Made by a program: the position numbers and the translations under genes
Shown: positions 1 to 6,040 of the stretch, piece after piece
Position numbering within the stretch: position 1 is the stretch's first letter
Layout: each line of letters starts with the position of its first letter
Assembly (NCBI GenBank): GCA_018701395.1
Contig: JABIWU010000021.1
Coordinates: 1-50,802, forward strand
Direction of reading: 5' to 3'
Source: Phycisphaerae bacterium
GTDB lineage: Bacteria; Planctomycetota; Phycisphaerae; Phycisphaerales; SM1A02
DNA length: 50,802 nucleotides
The notes under the pieces: model-generated
Database searches by the model: none
Told to the model about the DNA's origin: nothing
The model's input: only the letters and a program-made list of their open reading frames with translations

Positions 1-110
1 TAAATAACTGGGGACCATGCTTCGATTGCAATGCTGACTTTAACAATGATGACATCGTTGATTTATCCGATTTACTCATCGTCATCAGCAACTGGGGACC
101 GTGCGAATAA
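1..110 (+). CDS. C-terminal end of a secreted dockerin-type repeat protein (5' partial)
   Basis: Only the last 35 codons are present, read in the frame that starts at base 3 and ends at TAA 108-110. They contain the end of one repeat (NNWGPC) and one full repeat with a calcium-loop-like DFNNDDIVDLSDLL followed by SNWGPC. The two near-identical NWGPC blocks (bases 6-20 and 90-104) are an internal direct repeat. Tandem dockerin or EF-hand-like tails ending in xxWGPC are very common at the C-termini of large secreted proteins of Phycisphaerae (from memory of such genomes). The function of the missing N-terminal part cannot be seen. Confidence 0.8.
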   Translation, partial: NNWGPCFDCNADFNNDDIVDLSDLLIVISNWGPCE

Positions 111-149
111 AGCCAACTTCCCCGTCTATAAAGTGATGCCATAAATGAC

Positions 150-271
150 CTCCTTTTGGTTGAGGGAAACTGTCAACAAAAGTGACAACACTTCTATGTC
201 AGATGTGCTCTATTTGTGCTGTTGTTACAAACAATGACTAAGGACTACGAAAGTCCTACGTCATAGAAGTG
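150..271. other. Structured non-coding region (two successive inverted-repeat folds)
   Basis: Bases 153-163 and 173-182 form a 10-bp stem with one bulged G. It is followed directly by a 10-bp perfect inverted repeat, CACTTCTATG (189-198) and CATAGAAGTG (262-271). That repeat encloses two smaller hairpins: TTGTT/AACAA near 221-233, and AGGACT/AGTCCT at 241-246 and 252-257. The second fold therefore looks like an outer stem closing a two-hairpin junction. No T-run follows either fold, so neither is an obvious terminator. The strand is unknown; it could be the 3' UTR of the dockerin gene or a separate RNA. Confidence 0.35.
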
Positions 272-298
272 AGTACCAATAAACACGAATACCCATAA

Positions 299-330
299 GA
301 AAAACGCCCTTTCCTGAGAAAGGACGTTTC
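299..330 (-). terminator. Rho-independent terminator of the tRNA-Ser gene
   Basis: On the minus strand, about 7 nt past the tRNA 3' end, a GC-containing stem (AACGTCCTTTC pairing with GAAAGGGCGTT, loop TCAG) is followed by a T-run. Orientation and position fit termination of the tRNA transcript. Confidence 0.75.
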
Positions 331-336
331 ATAAAG

Positions 337-423
337 CGGTGGGGATGGGATTCGAACCCATGAAGAGGCGAACCCCTTACCGGTTTTCAAGACCGGCGCC
401 TTCAACCGCTCGGCCACCCCACC
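337..423 (-). tRNA. tRNA-Ser (anticodon UGA)
   Basis: The minus strand reads GGTGGGG (423-417) pairing with CCCCACC (344-338), and the discriminator G is at 337. The anticodon stem-loop is CCGGT-CTTGAAA-ACCGG, so the anticodon is TGA (serine UCA). A long variable arm typical of serine tRNAs and a T-arm with GGTTCGAATCC are present. The total length is 87 nt. CCA is not encoded, so it must be added after transcription. A possible promoter lies just upstream on the minus strand (see 443-471). Confidence 0.95.
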
Positions 424-442
424 TAGGGTTGCTAGAAATGCG

Positions 443-471
443 ATTCTAGAAGTCGAATTGTACTACCATAA
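443..471 (-). promoter_or_regulatory. Possible promoter of tRNA-Ser
   Basis: On the minus strand TTATGG, a 17-nt spacer and TAGAAT lie about 20 nt before the tRNA 5' end. The -35 match is weak. The -10 box overlaps a small CTAGAA/TTCTAG inverted repeat. Confidence 0.4.
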
Positions 472-478
472 CCTCTAT

Positions 479-880
479 ATGCGTACCCCATCCGCCATCT
501 TCTTAACACTTTGTGTAATCCTAGGCGGTTGCAATTCGTACACCACAGTCACGCTAGGGATTACTAGCCCGACAAACGAACCCATCCAAGGCGCAACTGT
601 GCAAGCTTCGCCAATGTACTTCTTCAACCCGACAGACAACAACTACATCATCGTTGGACCGTACGATATTCTCGAACCTTTTCCAGCTAAAAGCGACAGT
701 GGGACAACCGATGAAAATGGCCGAATCGATTTACAGATTGTTTCGAAAAGTCCGCTAGAACTTATTGTTCTTTGTAAATCATACGAACCCTGGGAAGGCA
801 CTATTGCAATTACAACACAGGGAAAAGTTACGATTAAACCGTACAAAAACGAAGATTTAATTCGCGTTGAAGTTCAATAG
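479..880 (+). CDS. Small lipoprotein with a transthyretin-like (carboxypeptidase regulatory-like) domain
   Basis: This is a 133-aa protein. A TTG seven codons upstream (458) keeps the frame open, but the ATG at 479 gives a normal lipoprotein signal: MRTP, a hydrophobic stretch, then the lipobox LGGC. The rest reads as a small beta-sandwich. 'TTVTLGITSPTNEPIQGATV' and the later 'TTDENGRIDL' are typical of carboxypeptidase-regulatory or transthyretin-like folds, in which an extracytoplasmic domain carries a 'P..GA.V' strand and a 'TDENG' turn. It is predicted to be anchored in a membrane facing the periplasm. It stands alone, with sdhB converging 1 nt after its stop. The specific function is unknown. 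Confidence 0.75.
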   Translation: MRTPSAIFLTLCVILGGCNSYTTVTLGITSPTNEPIQGATVQASPMYFFNPTDNNYIIVGPYDILEPFPAKSDSGTTDENGRIDLQIVSKSPLELIVLCKSYEPWEGTIAITTQGKVTIKPYKNEDLIRVEVQ

Positions 881-881
881 A

Positions 882-1628
882 TTACTTTTTAGATTTGAAA
901 ATACGGAAGAGTTTTGTGAGTGGATCGTAAAACTCGTCGACAACACTTTCCTTTAAGGGAATGATTGCGTTGTCCGTGATCGTAATATGCTCGGGGCAAA
1001 CTTTCGTGCAACACTTAGTAATATTACAGAAACCAATCCCATGCTCATTTTTTAAATCTGGTATTCGATTTTCAACATCAAGCGGATGCATCTCGAACGC
1101 CGCTGCTTTCACAAGCATTGCTGGTCCAATGTATTTGTCGTGTTCATGATGGTCTCGTAGAACGTGGCACACGTCTTGGCAAAGAAAACATTCGATGCAC
1201 TTTCTAAACTCTTGCGCTCGCTCAACATCTTCTTGTTGCATTCGCCAAGTACCATCAGATGCGTCTGGCTTGCGTGGCTTGAACGGCTTAACTGCCATCT
1301 TCGCTTCGTAATTCCAACCCACATCCGTGACCAAGTCTTTCACAAGTGGGAATGCTTTCATTGGTTCAACAGTGACCGGCTTTTCTAAATCAAGAGATGA
1401 AAGGCGTGTCATGCACATAAGTTTTGGCATGCCATTAATTTCAGCGGAACAGGAACCACACTTGCCCGCTTTGCAATTCCACCGAACCCCAAGATCCGAC
1501 GCTTGCTCTATCTGTATGTCATGCACTGCGTCAAGGACTACCATGCCTTCGCTGACTTCTGTTGTGTATTCTTTGAACGAGCCGTTGTTGCCTTCGCCAC
1601 GCCATAGTTTAAATGTGACTTGGGCCAT
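882..1628 (-). CDS. sdhB: Succinate dehydrogenase iron-sulfur subunit
   Basis: The 248-aa electron-transfer subunit carries electrons from the flavoprotein to the membrane anchor. All three cluster motifs are visible: [2Fe-2S] C52, C57, C60 and C72; [4Fe-4S] C144, C147, C150 and C154; [3Fe-4S] C201, C207 and C211 followed by P. The length is normal for SdhB. Its ATG shares one base with the sdhA stop (TAATG), so translation is probably coupled. It is the last gene of sdhC-sdhA-sdhB. Confidence 0.96.
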   Translation of the reverse strand: MAQVTFKLWRGEGNNGSFKEYTTEVSEGMVVLDAVHDIQIEQASDLGVRWNCKAGKCGSCSAEINGMPKLMCMTRLSSLDLEKPVTVEPMKAFPLVKDLVTDVGWNYEAKMAVKPFKPRKPDASDGTWRMQQEDVERAQEFRKCIECFLCQDVCHVLRDHHEHDKYIGPAMLVKAAAFEMHPLDVENRIPDLKNEHGIGFCNITKCCTKVCPEHITITDNAIIPLKESVVDEFYDPLTKLFRIFKSKK

Positions 1629-3466
1629 TATTCGTTCGCCTCAATAATTTGTTTCATCTCATCCGTTTGCGGAACAACAGGCACTCGCTCAACTTCCATC
1701 GAACCGTCCTGTGCTTTACGTACTACTGTGTTATACGTACTACCCTCTTTTGATTTCTCAGGGTACTCTTCTCTGAAATGCCCCCCGCGACTTTCTGTTC
1801 GTTGCTCGGCAGATAAGCACATTGCTTCTGAAACTGTAAGCAAGTTGTGCAAGTCAAGGGCAGTATGCCAACCGGGGTTGTATTCTCTATTGCCAGGCGC
1901 GTGCGCGTTTTCTGCCCTTTTTGCATACGCATGGATGTGCTCAATGGCTTCGTTCAACCCCGCTTCACTTCTTGAAATTCCAGCAAGGTCTTGCATTGTT
2001 TCTTGCAAATCCTGCTGAATTTTGTATGGGTTTTCGCCCTCCGTTCGATCAACAGGCGCAAGCGCTTGCGTCACGAGAGTATCTACTTCTTTTGAATCGA
2101 TGGCACTAAAGGTATCAATTGCTGCTGCAAACTTTGCAGCGTGCGCACCTGCTCGTTTACCAAAGACAAGTAAATCTGAAAGCGAGTTGCCACCGAGGCG
2201 ATTTGCGCCGTGCAAACCCGCAGCGCATTCGCCACACGCAAAAAGACCTTCAACCGTTGTCATTTGCGTTTCTGAATCCACACGAATGCCGCCCATTGCA
2301 TAATGCGTTGTTGGACCGACTTCCATTTTTTCTTTTGTTATGTCAACGCCTGCAAGTTCTTTAAACTGATGGTACATGCTTGGCAATTTCTTTTTGATAT
2401 GCGTTTCTGAATCTTTAATCTTCTCTTCAATCCACGCGATATCAAGGTACGCGCCACCGTGTTCGCTGCCACGACCTGCTTTTACTTCTTTGACAATCTT
2501 CCTTGCTACATGATCTCTCGTGAGAAGTTCTGGCGGTCGATTTGCCTCTTTGTCACCTGTAACATATCGCCAACCCTCTTCTTCGTTGTCGGCGGTCGAT
2601 GAGCGATAAAGGGGAGGTACATCCTCAAACATAAATCGCTTGCCTTCGCTGTTGGTTAAGATTCCACCCTCACCGCGAACACCCTCAGTAACTAAAATGC
2701 CACGGACACTTGGTGGCCACACCATTCCGGTTGGGTGAAATTGTACAAATTCCATGTCAAGCAAATCCGCACCAGCATCGTAGGCGAGTGTTTGCCCATC
2801 GCCAGTGTATTCCCAACTGTTACTTGTGATTTTAAATGCTCGACCGTATCCACCCGTTGCAATAACAATTGCCTTGGCTTTGAATAAAAGGAATCTTCCT
2901 TTTTCTCGCTCATACGCAAAAGCACCTACGACTTTATTTCCATCAATCAGTAAATTCGTGACGGTCACTTCCATGTGGAAGTCAATGCCGTGATGTATAC
3001 CGTGGTCTTGTAACGTTCTAATCATTTCAAGACCAGTGCGATCTCCAACGTGTGCTAACCGAGGATATTTATGCCCACCGAAGTTGCGCTGAAGGATTTT
3101 TCCTTCTTTTGTCCTATCGAATAATGCGCCCCATGATTCCAACTCGTGCACACATGATGCAGCTTCTTTCGCGTGATGTTCAGCCATCTTGCAGTTATTT
3201 AAATATTGACCGCCGCGCATGGTGTCAGCGAAATGTACTTTCCAGTTATCACGGTCATCTACATTTCCCATTGAAGCCGCCATGCCACCCTCTGCCATAA
3301 CAGTGTGCGCTTTGCCAAGGAGTGATTTACAAACTACGCCTACTGAATCGCCCATGGACGCTGCTTCTATTGCTGCGCGTAAACCAGCGCCACCTGCGCC
3401 AATGATTAAAACATCGTATTCATGCGTTGTACATCGGTCGCTCAAAATAGTCTCCAATCTGTCCAA
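1628..3466 (-). CDS. sdhA: Succinate dehydrogenase flavoprotein subunit
   Basis: The 612-aa subunit oxidises succinate to fumarate in the TCA cycle. The N-terminal dinucleotide fold is YDVLIIGAGGAGLRAA. The covalent-FAD histidine lies in AHTVMAEGGMAA. The substrate region EFVQFHPTG and the HGANRLGGNSLSDLL segment with the catalytic arginine are intact. The start lies 25 nt inside the 3' end of sdhC, and no later ATG precedes the FAD fold, so the overlap is probably real. The family also includes fumarate reductases; the Sdh1-type anchor next door suggests a succinate:menaquinone oxidoreductase. Confidence 0.96.
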   Translation of the reverse strand: MDRLETILSDRCTTHEYDVLIIGAGGAGLRAAIEAASMGDSVGVVCKSLLGKAHTVMAEGGMAASMGNVDDRDNWKVHFADTMRGGQYLNNCKMAEHHAKEAASCVHELESWGALFDRTKEGKILQRNFGGHKYPRLAHVGDRTGLEMIRTLQDHGIHHGIDFHMEVTVTNLLIDGNKVVGAFAYEREKGRFLLFKAKAIVIATGGYGRAFKITSNSWEYTGDGQTLAYDAGADLLDMEFVQFHPTGMVWPPSVRGILVTEGVRGEGGILTNSEGKRFMFEDVPPLYRSSTADNEEEGWRYVTGDKEANRPPELLTRDHVARKIVKEVKAGRGSEHGGAYLDIAWIEEKIKDSETHIKKKLPSMYHQFKELAGVDITKEKMEVGPTTHYAMGGIRVDSETQMTTVEGLFACGECAAGLHGANRLGGNSLSDLLVFGKRAGAHAAKFAAAIDTFSAIDSKEVDTLVTQALAPVDRTEGENPYKIQQDLQETMQDLAGISRSEAGLNEAIEHIHAYAKRAENAHAPGNREYNPGWHTALDLHNLLTVSEAMCLSAEQRTESRGGHFREEYPEKSKEGSTYNTVVRKAQDGSMEVERVPVVPQTDEMKQIIEANE

Positions 3467-4269
3467 ACACCTGTACTACATAACCGAACGTATAAGTCCG
3501 TAAAACCAACCCAAATCAAACTCATCCACGCGAAGAGCATATGCTTTTTATTTAAACAACTGACACATTCATATGCTTTTTTATGCGCTTTGTGTTTAGA
3601 AATTTCTTTAAACCGTCCGCCTACGATGTGCCGAAGCGCATGGCAACCAAACGTATACCCGCCTAGTAAAATAACGTTAATTGTTAGAACAATAGTTCCT
3701 ACGCCAATACCAAAGTGTTGTACTCCCTCTGCATCTGTAAACCACATACCAAGCCAAGCGTCATACGCAAGGATGCCAATGAATACAACCGCAATGTACA
3801 TAAAGTAGCGGTGAATGTTTTGAAGAACTAAGGGGAGAGAGTTTTCGCCACGATAGCACGACCTAGGTTCACCCACGGAGCAATTTGTTGGGTCTGACAT
3901 AAATGCTTTGTAATAAGCACCTCTATAGTAGTAACATGTAAACCGAAACCCACCCGGAGCCCAGAGAATCAGAAGTGCAGGAGAAAACGGAAGCCATGCT
4001 GGCCATATCTCTGGTTTCGCTCCGAACCAAGCGTGTCCTTCGGAACCAAAAATAACTGGGGAATAAAACGGCGAAAGGTAGGATGCCCCACCGCCATCAA
4101 AAAAATAATGCTCGCCTTGAAATGCCGCCCATGTTGAATAGACGACAAATGTAGAAAGGCCAATAAATACAATAATGGGTTGCAGCCACCACACATCCGT
4201 ACGGTTTGTACGTCCAAAACCTTTTGCTTTGGGGAGATGTTGTGGTAATGGGAGGGGCGTTTGAGGCAT
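3442..4269 (-). CDS. sdhC: Sdh1-type succinate dehydrogenase membrane anchor
   Basis: This 275-aa protein has five predicted membrane segments (about 29-50, 92-112, 150-172, 187-207 and 243-263). It is not the usual small SdhC or SdhD. Motifs TCYYYRGAYYKAF (C112), NCSVGEP (C130), YRGE, LQNIHRYF (H153) and GCHALRH (C209, H210, H214) resemble the anchor of actinobacterial/mycobacterial Sdh1. As I recall, that enzyme has a membrane-embedded Rieske-type cluster in place of heme. It is the first gene of the sdh operon and no separate SdhD is present. A 12-nt dyad (4280-4291) lies just upstream of the start. Confidence 0.82.
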   Translation of the reverse strand: MPQTPLPLPQHLPKAKGFGRTNRTDVWWLQPIIVFIGLSTFVVYSTWAAFQGEHYFFDGGGASYLSPFYSPVIFGSEGHAWFGAKPEIWPAWLPFSPALLILWAPGGFRFTCYYYRGAYYKAFMSDPTNCSVGEPRSCYRGENSLPLVLQNIHRYFMYIAVVFIGILAYDAWLGMWFTDAEGVQHFGIGVGTIVLTINVILLGGYTFGCHALRHIVGGRFKEISKHKAHKKAYECVSCLNKKHMLFAWMSLIWVGFTDLYVRLCSTGVWTDWRLF

Positions 4270-4279
4270 ATATAATAAC

Positions 4280-4291
4280 GGTCTAAAGACC
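4280..4291. promoter_or_regulatory. Dyad GGTCTAAAGACC upstream of sdhC
   Basis: A short inverted repeat (GGTC-N4-GACC or longer) lies 11 nt before the sdhC ATG. It sits in an AT-rich stretch that also contains -10-like boxes. It could be an operator or a 5' UTR hairpin. Confidence 0.3.
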
Positions 4292-4328
4292 TATATTTTA
4301 GCATATATAAATAACCCATGCCTCAACG

Positions 4329-5966
4329 CTAGTGATTTTTTAGCCCAAGAGAAACGATTGTTGTGTCGTCATCGAGTTCACTGCAGCCTGCCCAACTAAT
4401 GACCGCAGCAAGAAGTCGATTTACATCTTCCTCTGCAGAAGGTGAAGCTGCGACTAGTTCGTATACTCTCTCAACTCCATATTGTTCGCTAGACGCCGTT
4501 TGTTGTTCAGGTATTCCGTCACTGAAAATGATAATACGATCGCCAGGCTCAACAAATAAAGTCGCATTTCGGTATTCCGAATTTGCGTCAATACCAATTA
4601 AGAAACCATCAGGTGTAGGTGGTGCTTCAGATATGCCACTAACTCGTCTAATTGCCCAGTGTCCATGCCCTGCATCAACGTAGGTAAGTTCTCCTGCTTC
4701 TGCATCGAAAATGCCAACCCATAACGTCAAAAACCGATTCATTGGAGAGCGTTCTGCCACGAACTTATTTACTGCCGTTACAGTTTCTTCTGGAGAACAA
4801 CCACTTGTAATTCGTGCGTGAATAAAAGATTGAGCAGATGACATTAAAATTGCAGCACCAGCGCCTTTTCCACTTACATCGCCAACGACAAGTGCTAGCC
4901 TATTCTCCGACAATGGAATAATATCTAGCAAGTCACCTGATGCTTCCCGCCCGGGTTTAAATATACGACCCCAAACAAACACATCCCCTGCTCCAACATC
5001 ATTTGGAATAAGTAACTGCTGTGCTTCACGCGCTGCAGATAAATCTTGCTCAAGCCGCGCTTGTTCAATTTGATTTTCAAGTCGCCGTAAGTTTGCATAT
5101 GCAAGCCCTGCCATTTGGCAAAGACCTTGGCAGAAACCCGCCGCATCTGGTTGTATTTGTTGTTCCTGCTCTCTAGCGTCAAGGTAAAGATACGCAACGA
5201 GTGTATCGTCAACTAAAATCCCGCTACAAATTGCAGAGTGAATATTTAAGTCAGCAATACTTTGACCAAAGCCAGCCGTCTCCCCAGAAAGCAAGCAAGC
5301 AACATCGCCACGGGAAGCTGCATTTAATAATGACTTACTGAAAGTTGTTCCTGCTGCATCTCGTGAATCACCGTCTAAAAAACCGATTGCTTGGATTTCA
5401 TCACTTTCATCTGTATGCATGAGCATAGCTGCCCGCTGGAAACCGGTGCCACCGATTGCAGACTTCACAACAAGAGAACCAAGTTCATGTAAATTTGTTG
5501 CTTTGTTTATATCAGCAGAACATTCAATGAGTAAAGACAAACGATGTTGCGCCAAATGACCAAGATCATTTCGTGACATCCGCTGTACACGATTTTCTAC
5601 TTCAACGCTATCGTCAATAGTTAGCATTGAGATAGGTGCGCCTTGCCTTACACTTATACGAAATATCCACGGACCTATACGTATCATGTCCCCAGTTGTA
5701 ATACTTGTATTTGCTTCTTTTTGGCACTGCGTATCGTTGACAAAGGTGCCTTGGCGACTCCCTAAGTCAACTAGGAAGCATCCTTCGCCAGTTGAAACGA
5801 ACCTGCCATGTTGCCTTGAAATTGTCGCTTCAGGCAATTTAATATCGCACTGCGAACCGCGGCCGAAAAGCAAATCTGCTCCTGGCTCAAGCCAAAAACC
5901 ATCGAATTCCGGTCCAAGTACCGGTTCAAACCAGAGCCGTTGAATTGCTTGCGTTGCTTGCGTCAC
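4329..5966 (-). CDS. FHA-GAF-PP2C (SpoIIE/RsbU-type) serine phosphatase
   Basis: A 545-aa cytoplasmic regulator starting with GTG. Residues about 25-105 form an FHA domain (LLFGRGSQCDIKLPEATISRQH, then GSRQGTFVN), which binds phosphothreonine. About 140-295 resembles GAF. A charged helix (about 297-325) leads to a PP2C/SpoIIE domain. Its metal motifs are intact: SGDLLD near 343, GDVSGKGAG near 362, FSDGIP near 480 and DDDTTIVSL near 532. Such proteins dephosphorylate anti-sigma-factor antagonists or act in phosphothreonine signalling. No anti-sigma partner is nearby. The promoter region holds a perfect 14-bp palindrome (6022-6035). Confidence 0.92.
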   Translation of the reverse strand: MTQATQAIQRLWFEPVLGPEFDGFWLEPGADLLFGRGSQCDIKLPEATISRQHGRFVSTGEGCFLVDLGSRQGTFVNDTQCQKEANTSITTGDMIRIGPWIFRISVRQGAPISMLTIDDSVEVENRVQRMSRNDLGHLAQHRLSLLIECSADINKATNLHELGSLVVKSAIGGTGFQRAAMLMHTDESDEIQAIGFLDGDSRDAAGTTFSKSLLNAASRGDVACLLSGETAGFGQSIADLNIHSAICSGILVDDTLVAYLYLDAREQEQQIQPDAAGFCQGLCQMAGLAYANLRRLENQIEQARLEQDLSAAREAQQLLIPNDVGAGDVFVWGRIFKPGREASGDLLDIIPLSENRLALVVGDVSGKGAGAAILMSSAQSFIHARITSGCSPEETVTAVNKFVAERSPMNRFLTLWVGIFDAEAGELTYVDAGHGHWAIRRVSGISEAPPTPDGFLIGIDANSEYRNATLFVEPGDRIIIFSDGIPEQQTASSEQYGVERVYELVAASPSAEEDVNRLLAAVISWAGCSELDDDTTIVSLGLKNH

Positions 5967-6011
5967 ACTGCATAGGATAACAAGAAGAACACACTTTTAC
6001 GCTCATTCTGC

Positions 6012-6039
6012 ATAATAGTGACAGTCACGTGACTGACAA
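6012..6039 (-). promoter_or_regulatory. Putative promoter of the FHA-PP2C gene with embedded operator palindrome
   Basis: On the minus strand TTGTCA (6039-6034), a 16-nt spacer and TATTAT (6017-6012) form a sigma70-like promoter. A perfect 14-bp palindrome, CAGTCACGTGACTG (6022-6035), fills most of the spacer and touches the -35 box, where a bound repressor would block RNA polymerase. A second -10-like box, TATCCT (5979-5974), sits 7 nt before the GTG start. Confidence 0.5.
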
Positions 6040-6040
6040 T

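Noticed and set aside
1-142. Minus-strand frame open from an ATG at 142 to the left edge, preceded by a perfect AAGGAGGT at ideal spacing
   Set aside because: It lies antisense to an unmistakable dockerin repeat, and its translation has no protein-like pattern. The purine-rich stretch is probably chance, though its position beside the 153-182 stem is worth remembering if an antisense transcript is found.
189-271. A degenerate tRNA or riboswitch of a known class
   Set aside because: The stem lengths and loop sequences match no tRNA or any riboswitch class I can recall, so it is left as an unnamed structure.
961-2364. Several plus-strand frames over sdhA and sdhB
   Set aside because: They are antisense shadows of strongly conserved genes, with no start signals or recognisable domains.
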